Counted from the first letter of the stretch, positions 12,644 to 23,153 are shown. The stretch is 64,000 nucleotides of DNA from an uncultured Enterobacterales bacterium (GCA_946478305.1 CAMLBO010000003.1:1-64000); one strand, 5' to 3'. Notes: generated from the sequence alone by a model not told the origin. Made by a program: numbers and translations.

Positions 12644-13492
12644 TCATGCCCGGTAATAAGGTTTGTCGCCTAAGACCGTCGCCCTGTGCATAATGCGTCG
12701 CTGCGGCAAATAATCTGCATTGGCATAATGCTGGGTCACGCGGTTATCCCAGATCGCGATATCATTTTCCTGCCAGCGCCAGCGCACCTGAAACTCCGGC
12801 TTGGTCACATGGCTGAACAGGAAACTCAAAATTGCCGAACTCTCTTTCTCGCTCAGCCCGACAATCCGTGTGGTAAACCCTTCGTTGACGAACAGCGCCT
12901 GCCTGCCGCTCACCGGATGCGTGCGGATCACGGGATGCAGCAACGGCGGATTCTTCTCTTTGGCTTTCAGCCACTGCTGATGTTCTTCTTCAGACTTGCG
13001 GAATTTGAACTCCTGAAACGATTTGGTGAAGTCGTGTTCGGCCTGTAGCCCAACCAGCAACTGGCGGAAGGGCTCAGACAGCGCTTCATAGGCCGCAATA
13101 CCGCTGGTCCACAAGGTGTCACCGCCGGTGGAAGGCAGATGCTTTGATGCCAGAATAGCAATCGCAGGCGGTGTCTCGATAAAGGTCACGTCGGTGTGCC
13201 AATTATCGTTGTCCGGCGGATTGTTGTCATGGGTATCCAGCACGATGATCTCTTCAACGTCCGGCGCATGCGGATAAACCGGGTGAATATGCAGATCGCC
13301 GAAGCGGGCCGCCAGCGCGCGTTGCTGCAACGGTGTCACCAGTTGGTTGCGCAGAAACAAGACCTGATGCTTGAGCAATGCATGATACAGCTGCTCAAAT
13401 TGCACATCAGACAGCGGACGGGCCAGCGAAATATTCTCAATCTGCGCGCCGATGTAAGGGCCTAACGGCGTGATATCCAGACGTTCATTCAT
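12644..13492 (-). CDS. tauD: Taurine dioxygenase
   Basis: Fe(II)/2-oxoglutarate-dependent dioxygenase that hydroxylates taurine, which then releases sulfite and aminoacetaldehyde, giving the cell sulfur. It has 282 residues (E. coli 283). The iron-binding facial triad is visible as H-x-D in NWHTDVTF and a distal His in RVTQHYAN, with the 2-oxoglutarate Arg in RRIMHR. Start ATG at 13492 overlaps the tauC stop (ATGA). Last gene of tauABCD. Confidence 0.95.
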   Translation of the reverse strand: MNERLDITPLGPYIGAQIENISLARPLSDVQFEQLYHALLKHQVLFLRNQLVTPLQQRALAARFGDLHIHPVYPHAPDVEEIIVLDTHDNNPPDNDNWHTDVTFIETPPAIAILASKHLPSTGGDTLWTSGIAAYEALSEPFRQLLVGLQAEHDFTKSFQEFKFRKSEEEHQQWLKAKEKNPPLLHPVIRTHPVSGRQALFVNEGFTTRIVGLSEKESSAILSFLFSHVTKPEFQVRWRWQENDIAIWDNRVTQHYANADYLPQRRIMHRATVLGDKPYYRA

Positions 13493-14328
13493 TGTTGTTC
13501 TCCATGCCACGGGGTCAGTTTGCGCTGTAAGGCGCGCAGCCCGAGTTCAAGACTAAAAGCGATCAGCGCGATCACGCTGATACCGGCAATCACTACGTCA
13601 GTCGCCAGAAACTCTCCGGCGGACTGCACCATAAATCCGAGGCCGCGCGTGGCGGCAATCAGCTCGGCAGCCACCAGCGTGGACCAGCCAACGCCCAGCC
13701 CGATGCGGATACCGGTTAAAATTTCCGGCAGCGCACTCGGCAAGACGACATAACGCAGCACCTGCCCCTTGCTGGCACCCAGCGCCTGCGCGGCACGAAC
13801 CCGCACCTGCGAAACACTGCGCACCCCGGCCACGGCGGACAGGGCAACCGGCGCGAAAATCGCCAAATAAATCAGTAAAATTTTGGACGTCTCGCCAATG
13901 CCAAACCAAATCACCATCAGCGGTAAATAGGCCAGCGGCGGCACTGGACGGTAAAGCTCAATCAGCGGATCCAATATCCCGCGCACCGTATCGTTCAGCC
14001 CCATCGCGATCCCAACCGGCACGCCGATAATCACGGCGGCTAACAGCGCAATCACGATGCGCGTCAGGCTGGCAGCCAGGTGCTGCCACAGCGTGGCGTC
14101 CATAAACCCCTGCGGGCTGGCAATCACATACAGCTGATGCAACACCTGCTGTGGTGCAGGTAAAAACAGCGGACTGATGAGTTTCAGCGCGGTCACCGCC
14201 CACCAGATAAACAGCAGAACGGCCAGCGTGGCGAGGCTCAGGCGCACATTTCGCGGAATGCGTGGCAGCCACAGACGGCGTGACGCCGTGGCGCGAACGT
14301 TCTCTTTCAACGTGGAATCCAGGCTCAT
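13489..14328 (-). CDS. tauC: Taurine ABC transporter permease
   Basis: Inner-membrane permease of the taurine importer, 279 residues, with about six membrane segments after a basic N-terminus. The EAA-type cytoplasmic loop [22 protein letters not shown] (about 180-200) docks the ATPase. It is coupled to tauB (overlap at 14325-14328) and tauD. SsuC and other sulfonate permeases are close relatives; the adjacent TauD makes taurine the best substrate assignment. Confidence 0.93.
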   Translation of the reverse strand: MSLDSTLKENVRATASRRLWLPRIPRNVRLSLATLAVLLFIWWAVTALKLISPLFLPAPQQVLHQLYVIASPQGFMDATLWQHLAASLTRIVIALLAAVIIGVPVGIAMGLNDTVRGILDPLIELYRPVPPLAYLPLMVIWFGIGETSKILLIYLAIFAPVALSAVAGVRSVSQVRVRAAQALGASKGQVLRYVVLPSALPEILTGIRIGLGVGWSTLVAAELIAATRGLGFMVQSAGEFLATDVVIAGISVIALIAFSLELGLRALQRKLTPWHGEQQ

Positions 14329-15092
14329 ATCAGCACCTCACGCTGCTGGAAGACTTTACTCAGCACGTATTCGCGTTGGGCAATAAATTCCGGGTCAGAT
14401 TTGATGGCCCGGCAGTTTTCCCCGTCGGCATAACGCTGGCCGAAATTGAGTTTCAGCCGCTCCACCACCTGCCCCGGCCCCGGCGAGAGCAACAATAGCT
14501 CGCTTGCCAGAAACACGGCTTCTTCGATGTCATGGGTGATCAACAGGATTTGCTTACCGGTATCGCGCCAGATGGTCAGCAGCAGTTCCTGCATCTGTTC
14601 ACGGGTGAAGGCATCCAGCGCGCCGAAGGGCTCGTCGAGCAGCAGCAGACGCGGGTCCGCCGCCAGCGCGCGGGCGATCCCCACGCGCTGGCGCATACCG
14701 CCGGAAAGCTGCCAGATAAAATGCTGTTCATAACCCGCCAGCCCGACCTTGTTCAACATGCGTTGTGCGGTATCGCGCCTTTGGGTTTTATTCACGCCCG
14801 CCAGCTGCAGGCCGAACTCCACATTGCTTTGCACGTCCCGCCATGGCAACAAACCTTCATGCTGGAACACCACACCGCGATCCGCGCCCGGCCCGCTGAC
14901 CGGCTGGCCGTCGAGCGTGATTGAACCGCCGGACGCCGGCAGAAAACCGGCCACCAGATTGAGCAAGGTGGTTTTGCCACAGCCCGACGGGCCGAGCACC
15001 ACCACCAGTTCACCGCTGGCAATCTGCAATGAAATGTCCTTCAGCGCAGGTTTTCCCTGATAGTCAGCCGACAAGCGCGAGACGTTTAACAT
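14325..15092 (-). CDS. tauB: Taurine ABC transporter ATP-binding subunit
   Basis: ATPase of the taurine importer, 255 residues. Walker [10 protein letters not shown] (about 34-42), signature [15 protein letters not shown] (about 129) and Walker [13 protein letters not shown] are intact. It belongs to the nitrate/sulfonate/taurine ATPase group. It follows tauA by 10 bp and overlaps tauC by 4 bp. Confidence 0.94.
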   Translation of the reverse strand: MLNVSRLSADYQGKPALKDISLQIASGELVVVLGPSGCGKTTLLNLVAGFLPASGGSITLDGQPVSGPGADRGVVFQHEGLLPWRDVQSNVEFGLQLAGVNKTQRRDTAQRMLNKVGLAGYEQHFIWQLSGGMRQRVGIARALAADPRLLLLDEPFGALDAFTREQMQELLLTIWRDTGKQILLITHDIEEAVFLASELLLLSPGPGQVVERLKLNFGQRYADGENCRAIKSDPEFIAQREYVLSKVFQQREVLI

Positions 15093-15102
15093 GATGATCT
15101 CC

Positions 15103-16104
15103 TCAGGATTTCGGGTCAGCCTTGACGGCTTTCACGAACTCATTGGTCACGTAATCGCTGTAATCATCATCAGTCTGCTGAATTTTGCCTTGTTCTTTGA
15201 GGAACGCCGCCGTGTCTTTAATAGCTTTATTCACCGGCTGTCCGAGCTGAGTAATTTGCTCGTCCACCGGCAGGTAGCGGTTGCCTTTCACCAGATCAGG
15301 AATTTGCTCATCCGGCACACCGCTTAGGCGCGACAGCGTATCGAGATGGCTTTTATCTTGCAGCCATTTCTCTGGCTGTTGCAGGTAATCGCCCTGTGCT
15401 TTCAGGGCGCTGCGGGCAAAGGCCGTCACAATCTCCGGGTGCGCTTTAGCGAAATCTTTGCGTACTACCCAGACATCCAACGTTGGTGAACCCCATTTGC
15501 CAACCTGCGAGGAGTCCGTCAGCACCTTGCCGGTCTTCTCCAGTTCATTGACCGCGGGTGCCCAGACGTAAGCGCCATCAATGTCGCCACGCGCCCAGGC
15601 CGCGGCGATAGCCGGTGGTTGAAGATTCACGATGGTGACCTGTTTCGGGTCGATGCCCCAATGTTTGAGCGCCGACAGCAGGCTGTAATGGGTGGTGGAA
15701 ATAAACGGCACCGCGATGCGTTTACCGACCAAATCTTTCGGGTCTTTAATCTCTTTTTTCACTACCAGCGCTTCTGAACTGCCGAGCTCAGAAGCCAGCA
15801 GAAATACTTCGATAGGCAGCTTCTGACTGGCTGCCACGGCCAGCGGGCTGGAGCCGATATTACCGATCTGCACATCGCCGGAGGCCAGCGCACGCAACAC
15901 GCTGGAGCCGCTGTCAAACTTGCGCCAGTCCACCTTCGCACCGGAATCTTTGGCGAACGTATTCTCCGCCTGTGCCACTTTGGCCGGTTCCGCTGAGGTC
16001 TGATATGCCACAGTGACATCCGCCGCCTGCGCGCCAAACGCGGCCAGGCTCAGTGCCAGAGCGACGCCATGAAATTTGAATCCTGTGATTGTATTGCTCG
16101 CCAT
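15103..16104 (-). CDS. tauA: Taurine ABC transporter substrate-binding protein
   Basis: Periplasmic taurine-binding protein, 333 residues (E. coli 320). The signal peptide covers the first ~27 residues, ending FGAQA-AD. The mature part starts [23 protein letters not shown], typical of TauA. It is the first gene of tauABCD. The A/T-rich stretch upstream (about 16170-16210) is where Cbl/CysB would be expected to act, by analogy with E. coli. I see no site sharp enough to call. Confidence 0.94.
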   Translation of the reverse strand: MASNTITGFKFHGVALALSLAAFGAQAADVTVAYQTSAEPAKVAQAENTFAKDSGAKVDWRKFDSGSSVLRALASGDVQIGNIGSSPLAVAASQKLPIEVFLLASELGSSEALVVKKEIKDPKDLVGKRIAVPFISTTHYSLLSALKHWGIDPKQVTIVNLQPPAIAAAWARGDIDGAYVWAPAVNELEKTGKVLTDSSQVGKWGSPTLDVWVVRKDFAKAHPEIVTAFARSALKAQGDYLQQPEKWLQDKSHLDTLSRLSGVPDEQIPDLVKGNRYLPVDEQITQLGQPVNKAIKDTAAFLKEQGKIQQTDDDYSDYVTNEFVKAVKADPKS

Positions 16105-16225
16105 AAGAAGTTGCTCCGCGCAGGGGAATGCTGATTGTTTGTCAGACAGTTTTAGCGGAGGTGTGAAAAGTTAGAAAGTAATTATAAATTATTTTTAATT
16201 ACTTTATGGAATATATAGAGGTATA

Positions 16226-16254
16226 AAAAAGGCCTCCGATTGGAAGCCTTTGGT
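16226..16254 (-). terminator. Terminator after the LysE-family gene
   Basis: A hairpin with arms GGCCTCC and GGAAGCC (one mismatch), A-run on one side, lies 13-40 bp past the stop of the gene at 16267. Read on the minus strand it ends in a T-run. Confidence 0.6.
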
Positions 16255-16266
16255 AACGCAGGGAAA

Positions 16267-16869
16267 TCAGCGCCAGATCAGCAACACACAGGCCGCGGTC
16301 AAAATGCCCATCGCGACATTAAAGGTATACCAGGCGCGGCGGGTGCTGAGCAGACGGCCAATCACTGTGCCAAATCCCAGCCAGATAATGCCGGAAACCA
16401 GATTGACCATGAACATGCCCAAACTGATGGCCGCGATGGAGTGGTTATAACCGGCACCCGCCAGACTGAAACTGGCCACGGCGCCAAGGCCCATCAGCCA
16501 GGCTTTCGGGTTGAGGAACTGTAGCAACCAGCCCTGATACCACTGCAGCGGTTTGGGCGGTGCGGCACCCACTTCCAGCTTTTCATAGGCGGAGGTAGCA
16601 ATCTTCCACGCCAGCCACAGCAGGTACAGGCTCCCGGCAACTTTTAGGAACAAGTGTAACGCCGGATAGACCATGATCAGGCTGCCGACGCCAAATGCCA
16701 CCAGCAAGAGGATGCTTTGCATCCCGAGCATGATGCCAATCATCAGCCATGTTGAACGAAAGAAACCGAAGTTAGCGCCAGACGTGGTAAGCAACATATT
16801 GTTCGGGCCCGGTGTGATAGCGGCAACCCACAAAAAACCAAGCATCGAAAAGAATAAACTAAGTTCCAT
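16267..16869 (-). CDS. LysE/RhtB family amino-acid exporter
   Basis: A 200-residue inner-membrane protein with about six hydrophobic segments. It opens with the family signature FLWVAAITPGPNNMLLTTSGANFG (about 11-35) and has FLNPKAWLMGLGA in the middle. LysE/RhtB proteins export amino acids or derivatives; the substrate cannot be told from sequence. It is a separate unit between tauA and yheT, divergent from yheT, in a place where E. coli has nothing. Confidence 0.88.
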   Translation of the reverse strand: MELSLFFSMLGFLWVAAITPGPNNMLLTTSGANFGFFRSTWLMIGIMLGMQSILLLVAFGVGSLIMVYPALHLFLKVAGSLYLLWLAWKIATSAYEKLEVGAAPPKPLQWYQGWLLQFLNPKAWLMGLGAVASFSLAGAGYNHSIAAISLGMFMVNLVSGIIWLGFGTVIGRLLSTRRAWYTFNVAMGILTAACVLLIWR

Positions 16870-16968
16870 TTATTTGGGTACTCCGACCCGAAGAATGTGC
16901 GATAGGATTGAAGCTATCAGTGTGATATTGATCGCACAAGACCTGTTAACGAGAAAATTATTCATCAT

Positions 16969-17952
16969 ATGCATGAATCCTTTCGCCCTCTGCGCGGAGC
17001 CAGTAATCCGCACCTGCAAACGCTGCTGCCAAGGCTGGTCCGGCGGCATGCAATGCTCAAACCGCACTGGCAAAGACTGGACACGCCGGACGGTGATTTT
17101 GTCGATTTAGCCTGGAGCGAAGACCCGGCAAAGGCGCGCCATAAACCCCGTATGGTGCTGTTTCACGGGCTGGAGGGGAACTTCTACAGCCCCTACGCCC
17201 ACGGGCTGCTGCACGCCTGGCGTGAACAGGGCTGGCTCGGCGTGGTGATGCATTTTCGCGGTTGCAGCGGCGAACCGAACAAGATGCAACGCATCTATCA
17301 CTCCGGCGAAACCGAAGACGCGCGCTTTTTCCTCAACTGGCTGCGGGCAACCTACGGCGATGTACCGACCGGTGCCGTAGGCGTGTCGCTCGGTGGGAAC
17401 ATGCTGGCCTGCTATCTCGGACAGGAGGGCGAAAAATGTCAACTCAACGCAGCAGTCGTGGTCTCGGCACCGCTGATGCTCGAGCCCTGTGCCTACCGGC
17501 TCGAACGCGGCTCTTCGCGCTTTTATCAGCGTTATTTGCTCGACCAGCTCAAACTGAACGCTTCACGTAAACTGGCGAAGTATCCCGGCACCCTGCCAGT
17601 GACGTTGGCTGAATTGAAATCGATGCGACGCATCCGTGAGTTCGACGATGCCATCACCTCGAAAGCCCACGGTTTTGCCGATGCGCTGGACTACTACCGC
17701 CGGTGCAGCGGCCTGCCGATGCTGTCACAGGTACGTATTCCGCTGCTGATCATCCATGCCAAAGATGACCCGTTTATGACGCCGGACGTTATCCCGCAGC
17801 TCACAGACTTACCGCCGTGCGTCGAGTATCAGTTAACCGAGCACGGTGGCCACGTGGGTTTTGTCTCCGGCAGTCTGCGCAATCCGACCATGTGGCTCGA
17901 ACAACGTATTCCCGCGTGGATCGCCCCCTATTTAAAGGAAAAGACTGAGTGA
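16969..17952 (+). CDS. yheT: YheT family alpha/beta hydrolase
   Basis: A 327-residue alpha/beta-hydrolase of the AB-hydrolase YheT/EMB8 group. The nucleophile elbow GVSLGGN lies near residue 141. The lid and later catalytic Asp (AKDDPF, about 264) and His (HGGHVGF, about 295) are present, so it is probably an active esterase or lipase-like enzyme. The substrate is unknown. Its stop overlaps the GTG start of yheU, forming the conserved yheT-yheU-prkB run. Confidence 0.92.
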   Translation: MHESFRPLRGASNPHLQTLLPRLVRRHAMLKPHWQRLDTPDGDFVDLAWSEDPAKARHKPRMVLFHGLEGNFYSPYAHGLLHAWREQGWLGVVMHFRGCSGEPNKMQRIYHSGETEDARFFLNWLRATYGDVPTGAVGVSLGGNMLACYLGQEGEKCQLNAAVVVSAPLMLEPCAYRLERGSSRFYQRYLLDQLKLNASRKLAKYPGTLPVTLAELKSMRRIREFDDAITSKAHGFADALDYYRRCSGLPMLSQVRIPLLIIHAKDDPFMTPDVIPQLTDLPPCVEYQLTEHGGHVGFVSGSLRNPTMWLEQRIPAWIAPYLKEKTE

Positions 17953-18197
17953 TTATTCCCTGGAAAGAACTGGATGCTGAGATCCTCACCAACGTAATCG
18001 AAGCCTTCGTGTTGCGTGAAGGCACCGATTACGGCGAGCAGGAACGCACGCTGGATCAAAAAGTAGAAGATGTCAGACGCCAGTTAAAGAGTGGTGACGT
18101 GGTGCTGGTGTGGTCCGAACTGCACGAAACTCTGAACATTATGCCGCGCGGCCAGTTTCGCGCGGGCGAAGAAGAACGTCAGAACGACTGGAGCTGA
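17949..18197 (+). CDS. yheU: YheU family protein
   Basis: An 82-residue conserved protein of unknown function, slightly longer than E. coli YheU (72). It carries the family core [28 protein letters not shown] and [15 protein letters not shown]. It starts at a GTG (17949) inside the yheT stop (GTGA), so the two are translationally coupled. Confidence 0.9.
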   Translation: MIIPWKELDAEILTNVIEAFVLREGTDYGEQERTLDQKVEDVRRQLKSGDVVLVWSELHETLNIMPRGQFRAGEEERQNDWS

Positions 18198-18360
18198 GCC
18201 AGCAAATTATCCGCTATCTGGAGTGGGAAGACGCCTGTCACTGAACGAATAAATATGGTAACAATAGGCGTAATTATGCGCAGCGTTGACGCCACGTCTT
18301 CGACCAAAGAAAAGACCGCCGCACGTCTGCCAGCATCACCTTTACGGAGAACAGCGCATT

Positions 18361-19230
18361 ATGTCAGCCAAACATCCCGTTATTGCGGTCACCGGTTCGA
18401 GCGGTGCAGGAACCACCACCACCAGTCTGGCGTTTCGTAAAATATTCCAACAGCTTGGCCTGCGCGCTGCCGAGCTGGAAGGCGACAGCTTTCACCACTT
18501 TACCCGCCCTGAAATGGACGCAGCGATCCGCAAGGCCCGTGACCTCGGTCGCCACATCAGCTATTTTGGCCCGGAAGCCAATGACTTTGGTTTACTGGAA
18601 CAGAGCTTCAAAGAGTACGGTAAAAATGGCAGCGGCCGCTCGCGCAAATATTTGCATACTTATGATGAAGCCGTGCCTTACAACCAGGTGCCGGGCACCT
18701 TTACACCCTGGCAGGCGTTGCCGGAACCGACCGACGTTTTATTCTATGAGGGGCTGCACGGCGGCGTCGTGGCAGACAAGATTGACGTCGCCGCACAGGT
18801 AGATTTGCTGGTCGGCGTGGTGCCAATTGTTAACCTGGAGTGGATCCAAAAACTGGTGCGTGATACCGGCGAGCGCGGGCATTCGCGCGAAGCCGTGATG
18901 GATTCCGTGGTGCGCTCGATGGACGATTATATCAACTACATCACCCCACAATTCTCCCGTACACATATCAACTTCCAGCGAGTACCGACGGTGGATACCT
19001 CTAACCCGTTCGCCGCCAAAGCCATTCCGTCACTGGACGAAAGTTTCGTGGTGATTCATTTCCGTGGCATCGACGATATTGATTTCCCCTACTTGCTGGC
19101 AATGTTGCAGGGTTCCTTTATCTCGCACATCAATACGTTAGTGGTGCCGGGCGGGAAAATGGGACTGGCGATGGAGCTGATCATGGCGCCGCTGGTGCAG
19201 CGCCTGATCGAAGGGAAGAAGATCGAGTAA
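18361..19230 (+). CDS. prkB: Phosphoribulokinase-like protein PrkB
   Basis: 289-residue P-loop kinase homologous to Calvin-cycle phosphoribulokinase but found in heterotrophic enterobacteria, where its substrate is not established. Walker A GSSGAGTTTT is at about 12-21, followed by EGDSFHHFTRPEMD. ATG at 18361 gives the exact family length; an in-frame ATG 25 codons upstream was rejected. It is convergent with the M20 gene, with only 5 bp between stops. A small CCGCG-TTA-CGCGG palindrome spans that junction. Confidence 0.93.
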   Translation: MSAKHPVIAVTGSSGAGTTTTSLAFRKIFQQLGLRAAELEGDSFHHFTRPEMDAAIRKARDLGRHISYFGPEANDFGLLEQSFKEYGKNGSGRSRKYLHTYDEAVPYNQVPGTFTPWQALPEPTDVLFYEGLHGGVVADKIDVAAQVDLLVGVVPIVNLEWIQKLVRDTGERGHSREAVMDSVVRSMDDYINYITPQFSRTHINFQRVPTVDTSNPFAAKAIPSLDESFVVIHFRGIDDIDFPYLLAMLQGSFISHINTLVVPGGKMGLAMELIMAPLVQRLIEGKKIE

Positions 19231-19235
19231 CCGCG

Positions 19236-20420
19236 TTACGCGGCATTCATCAGCAATTGGCGGATAAACCCGACGTGGAGTTTAACGCCAATGTGTAACA
19301 CCTCTTCGTCGAGCTTGAAGCGCGGGTGATGCACGCCGTAGGTCGCGCCGATAGCCTCATTACCACTGCCGATAAACAGGAAGCAGCCGGGTACTTTCTG
19401 CTGATAAGAAGAGAAATCCTCGCCGCCAAACATCGGTTGGGCGATCTCTTTCAGCGCCTGCTGACCCAGAGTGTCGGTAATTACCTGCCGAGCAATCACG
19501 CAGGCATCTGGGTGGTTATCGCCATTCACGTAGCCACGTGTCCAGCGGATCTCGTGCGTTGCGCCATAGGCGGAGGTGATCCCAGCCACTGTCTGCTCCA
19601 TCAAGTGCGGCACCTGCTCACGCACCACGTTGTTATGGGTACGCAGCGTACCGGCCAGTCGCACGCGCTCCGGGATCACGTTGTAGCTCTCTCCGGTCTG
19701 GAAAGTCGCGATGGTCAGCACCGGCACCAGCAACGGGTCCAGCCTGCGTGACACTACATTTTGCAGCGACGTCACCACTTCAGCCCCAATCACCACCGGA
19801 TCGATACACAGATGCGGCATCGAGCCGTGACCGCCTTTACCGTGGATCAGAATATCGAAATTATCGGTTGAAGCGCAGAAGACGCCCTCTTTCAAACCGA
19901 CATCACCCGTTGGGAAGTTCGGCAGGACATGCAGACCAAAGATTTTCTCCACATTATCCAGCACGCCTAAATCCACCAACTCCTGCGCGCCGCCCGGCGG
20001 CAACTCTTCGGCATGCTGGAAGATAAAACGTACCGAACCGTGCAAATCGGCCTGACAATGGCTCAGCACCCAGGCTGCGCCCAACAGCATCGCAGCGTGA
20101 GCATCGTGACCACAGGCGTGCATCACCCCCGGCACCGTCGAACAGAAAGGTTCGTCGGTTTCTTCCTGAATCGGCAACGCATCTATATCTGCCCGCAGCG
20201 CATAGGTCGGGCCCAGATGCGCGCCCTGTAAGTCAGCTACCACGCTGTTGGGCGTAAGCCGCGTTAATTTAAGAGGGCCGAAGGTCGCCAGCTCACCGGC
20301 AATATAATTGGCAGTGGCCTCCTCCTGGAAAGAGAGCTCGGGATGGGCATGAATATGCCTGCGCCAGTCGATAACTTTCTGTTTAACATCGCTAAGTAAG
20401 GTTTCAAAACACACTGTCAT
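19236..20420 (-). CDS. M20-family amidohydrolase (hippurate hydrolase / N-acyl amino acid deacylase type)
   Basis: A zinc-type M20D amidohydrolase of 394 residues. Metal-site motifs are [12 protein letters not shown] (about 98-109), HAEELPPGG (about 132) and GGEDFSSY near the C-terminus. Members cleave hippurate, N-acetyl amino acids or similar amides. The start ATG at 20420 has GAGGA seven bases upstream; earlier in-frame ATGs lack this. It is transcribed after an MFS transporter and faces a LysR regulator. The trio therefore looks like an uptake and hydrolysis unit for an N-acyl amino acid-like compound; the exact substrate is unknown. Confidence 0.85.
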   Translation of the reverse strand: MTVCFETLLSDVKQKVIDWRRHIHAHPELSFQEEATANYIAGELATFGPLKLTRLTPNSVVADLQGAHLGPTYALRADIDALPIQEETDEPFCSTVPGVMHACGHDAHAAMLLGAAWVLSHCQADLHGSVRFIFQHAEELPPGGAQELVDLGVLDNVEKIFGLHVLPNFPTGDVGLKEGVFCASTDNFDILIHGKGGHGSMPHLCIDPVVIGAEVVTSLQNVVSRRLDPLLVPVLTIATFQTGESYNVIPERVRLAGTLRTHNNVVREQVPHLMEQTVAGITSAYGATHEIRWTRGYVNGDNHPDACVIARQVITDTLGQQALKEIAQPMFGGEDFSSYQQKVPGCFLFIGSGNEAIGATYGVHHPRFKLDEEVLHIGVKLHVGFIRQLLMNAA

Positions 20421-20444
20421 GATCATTTCCTCAGTCATATTCCG

Positions 20445-21641
20445 TTAAGCCGCGTCAGGTAACAACGTCTGGGAGCGGCGGGCCAGCGGCAGTATCACCA
20501 GCCCCGATACCACCATGGCCATCGCCAGAAAAATAAAGGTCGAAAAATAGCTTTGCGTCACGGTGATCAAATATCCCATAGCTATAGGGGCAACAAAGCC
20601 ACCTAACGTGCCACCGGTGTTAATAATGCCCATCGCCGCACCCATCACGTCGGTGGGCAGGCGTTTCATCGGCAGAGTAAATACCGTCACAAATGAGGTC
20701 ATAAGGAAAATATAGCCGAGGAACAAGAACAGCCCGGCACTCATCGCCGACGTGGTGGTGTACACCATCCAGATGCAGACGGCGCTTAGCATTGAGCTGC
20801 AAAACACCACTTTAGGCTCTTTACCCTGCATATAACGCCCCACCAGCCAGCCGGTCACGAGCGAAGAGATCCAGATCCCTAAACCGCCGGTCGCCACCAC
20901 CAGCCCTGAGGTATCCAGCGACATGCCGCGCTGCTGCACCAGATATTTCGGCAACCAGGCCATCAGGCCGTATGAAGGAATGTTGATGCAGAAAATAGAA
21001 ACAAACAGCAGCAAGACAATCGGATTCTTCAGCAATGCGCGGTAGCTGCCACTGCCCGAAGCCGATGTCCGGTTAAGCGCCTGCGGCGGCTTAGGCACGA
21101 AAATTACGATACAAATCGCGATGGCAAACGCGAGGAGCCCCAATACCAAGAAAGAGCCACGCCAGCCGAGAGAGTCCAGACTGTAGACCGCAATCAGCGG
21201 TCCGGCGGTCATCGCCAGGCCAGCTGAAGAGAGCAAAATAGATTGCGCGAACGTGCGCTGCTCGAGGGGGAAATTGGCTACCACGGCTTTCGCACATGAC
21301 GTGGGATATCCCGAGTGTCCAACCCCTGCCAGAAAGCGGAAAGTCACCAGCAGACCGAAGCCAAATCCGAGCAAACCAAAGCACAGCGCGAAACCGCCGA
21401 GCATAAACAGCGACAGGATCAGCACCTTTTTGAACCCGACCCGATCGTTGAGCCAACCAGCAGGGATCTGGAACAAGGAATAGGCGAGGAAAAACACGCC
21501 GGTAATGTAGCCAAGTTGCTCAGGTTTAAGATTAAATTCCTTTTCTATGGGCAACAGCGCAAAGCCCATCACGGTTTTATCGATATAAACCACGGCGTAG
21601 CCCACGAACAGCAAAAAAATCATCAGGGAACGACTTTTCAT
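20445..21641 (-). CDS. MFS transporter, anion:cation symporter type
   Basis: A 398-residue inner-membrane carrier with about 12 hydrophobic segments. The loop 2-3 signature is GWLNDRVGFKKVLILSL (about 62-78). It resembles the ACS family that imports organic anions. It lies upstream of the M20 amidohydrolase in the same direction (24 bp apart) and probably imports that enzyme's substrate. It is divergent from the LysR gene with a 191-bp shared control region. Confidence 0.85.
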   Translation of the reverse strand: MKSRSLMIFLLFVGYAVVYIDKTVMGFALLPIEKEFNLKPEQLGYITGVFFLAYSLFQIPAGWLNDRVGFKKVLILSLFMLGGFALCFGLLGFGFGLLVTFRFLAGVGHSGYPTSCAKAVVANFPLEQRTFAQSILLSSAGLAMTAGPLIAVYSLDSLGWRGSFLVLGLLAFAIAICIVIFVPKPPQALNRTSASGSGSYRALLKNPIVLLLFVSIFCINIPSYGLMAWLPKYLVQQRGMSLDTSGLVVATGGLGIWISSLVTGWLVGRYMQGKEPKVVFCSSMLSAVCIWMVYTTTSAMSAGLFLFLGYIFLMTSFVTVFTLPMKRLPTDVMGAAMGIINTGGTLGGFVAPIAMGYLITVTQSYFSTFIFLAMAMVVSGLVILPLARRSQTLLPDAA

Positions 21642-21713
21642 AGCGGATATCCCTTTCTGTTATCACCCGTCCAGTTTTTTTCACTGTCGGAAGAAATCTA
21701 AAATGCGACATGC

Positions 21714-21744
21714 ATAACTTATTTGTTTTATTACAATGAGTTAT
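21714..21744. promoter_or_regulatory. Candidate LysR-type operator in the divergent MFS/LysR region
   Basis: An inverted repeat ATAACT...AGTTAT with a 19-bp A/T-rich spacer lies midway between the divergent starts, a usual place for a LysR-family binding site. The arms are short, so this is only a candidate. Confidence 0.35.
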
Positions 21745-21832
21745 TTACAACCAAATGACGCTATCAGCTTTACAGCTCTGCGATAAGATGTAATTTTCAG
21801 ACAAGTGATGCTTTTTACTGATAGGGGGAGAG

Positions 21833-22741
21833 ATGCGGTATTTGCCAAAATTGCAGCAGTTGAAGGTTTTCCAGCAGGTGATCCGCAGTGGCAGTATCCG
21901 TGGGGCAGCACGCGCTATGGATCTCTCCCAACCTGCTGTCAGTCGTGCGCTACGGGAGCTTGAACAAACCCTCGACACCCAGCTGGTGCTGCGTGGTAAT
22001 GAAGGGATGACCCTGACGGCAACCGGGCGAGCTTTTGCGCAGCGCATGCAGTTTATTCTGGAAGAGCTCGAACGCGCCGCCAATGAAATCCAGCAGATGA
22101 ACCAGTACACCCAGGGTTCGGTCGCTATCGGCTGCTCTTCGCTTATTGCGATGACGCTGCTTCCCGCGCTGGCCGACGAGTTTAAGGGCGCATTTCCCCT
22201 GGCCAAGCTCATGATCAAAGAGGGTCAGCTCTCTACGCTGTTGCCTGCGCTGCGCGAAGGTCGTCTGGATTTTGCTGTGGGAACTACCGGGCCGGGGCTT
22301 CCGCTCGAAGATTTGGTGCGAGAACCCTTGTTCAGCGCGCCTTTTGGCATTCTTGCGCGACGCGGTCACCCGCTGGAGAATGCCACCACGCTGGAGGAGC
22401 TACAGAACGCGCGCTGGGTGTTGCCAGAAACGGATATGGGGTATTACCAGCAACTCCAACTGACGATGGGAGCGGTTTATCATCAATCTGTCGAAATGCC
22501 AGTACGCACAGATTCAGTAGTCTGCGGGTTGAATCTGGTGCTGCAGTCGGATTACCTGACCATTGTGGCGCGGGCAATGGCTTCGCCGTTCGGATTAGAA
22601 GACAAGCTGCAACTGCTGCCGGTTGATAGCCTGCCACAGGCGGAATATTGCGTACTCTATTCGCAGAAATCGCCGCTGACCTTTGCAGCGCGGCGATTTC
22701 TGGATTTGCTGCGGGCCCACTGTCAGGCATACCGCTGGTGA
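21833..22741 (+). CDS. LysR family transcriptional regulator (TdcA/AbgR-like)
   Basis: 302 residues. The N-terminal winged helix-turn-helix is clear (QQVIRSGSIRGAARAMDLSQPAVSRALRELEQ, split here at about 14-45). The rest is a co-inducer-binding domain (about 90-295). Local similarity to TdcA is notable, for example the segment ending LPETDMGYYQQL. AbgR, which controls the aminobenzoyl-glutamate hydrolase and transporter of E. coli, is a functional parallel. It is divergent from the MFS-M20 pair, its likely target. Its stop is 4 bp from the convergent yhfA stop. Confidence 0.88.
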   Translation: MRYLPKLQQLKVFQQVIRSGSIRGAARAMDLSQPAVSRALRELEQTLDTQLVLRGNEGMTLTATGRAFAQRMQFILEELERAANEIQQMNQYTQGSVAIGCSSLIAMTLLPALADEFKGAFPLAKLMIKEGQLSTLLPALREGRLDFAVGTTGPGLPLEDLVREPLFSAPFGILARRGHPLENATTLEELQNARWVLPETDMGYYQQLQLTMGAVYHQSVEMPVRTDSVVCGLNLVLQSDYLTIVARAMASPFGLEDKLQLLPVDSLPQAEYCVLYSQKSPLTFAARRFLDLLRAHCQAYRW

Positions 22742-22745
22742 AGTC

Positions 22746-23153
22746 TTATTCCGGCTCAACCACTTCAAAACTGTGAGTGATGGAAGCGGCCTTACCCAGC
22801 ATGAGAGAGACTGAACAATATTTTTCAGCGGAGAGGGACACGGCGCGCTCAACCACTTTGTCTGACAACTCTTTGCCGGTAACAATAAAGTGCAGATTGA
22901 TATGAGTGAACAGGCGGGGGGCCTCTTCACGTCGTTCTGATGTCAGTTTCACTTCGCAGCTCTGCACATCGTTACGGCCTTTTTGCAAAATAGAGACGAC
23001 GTCGATGGCGCTGCAACCGCCCGCCGACATCAGCAACATCTCCATCGGGCTGGGGGCTTTATCGCCTGCGTTGCCGTCCATCAAAACCTGGTGACCTGAC
23101 GCCGACTCACCCAAAAACGTCAGCCCTTCAACCCATTTTACCCGTGCCTGCAT
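22746..23153 (-). CDS. yhfA: OsmC family protein YhfA
   Basis: 135-residue OsmC/Ohr-fold protein. It has SAGGCSAIDVVSILQK, with a reactive-type cysteine near residue 48, and a second cysteine in AEKYCSVSLML near 110, the spacing of thiol peroxidase-like OsmC proteins. The ATG at 23153 gives E. coli length (134); a long in-frame upstream extension was rejected because it enters the crp control region. It is divergent from crp, as in E. coli. Physiological role unknown. Confidence 0.9.
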   Translation of the reverse strand: MQARVKWVEGLTFLGESASGHQVLMDGNAGDKAPSPMEMLLMSAGGCSAIDVVSILQKGRNDVQSCEVKLTSERREEAPRLFTHINLHFIVTGKELSDKVVERAVSLSAEKYCSVSLMLGKAASITHSFEVVEPE

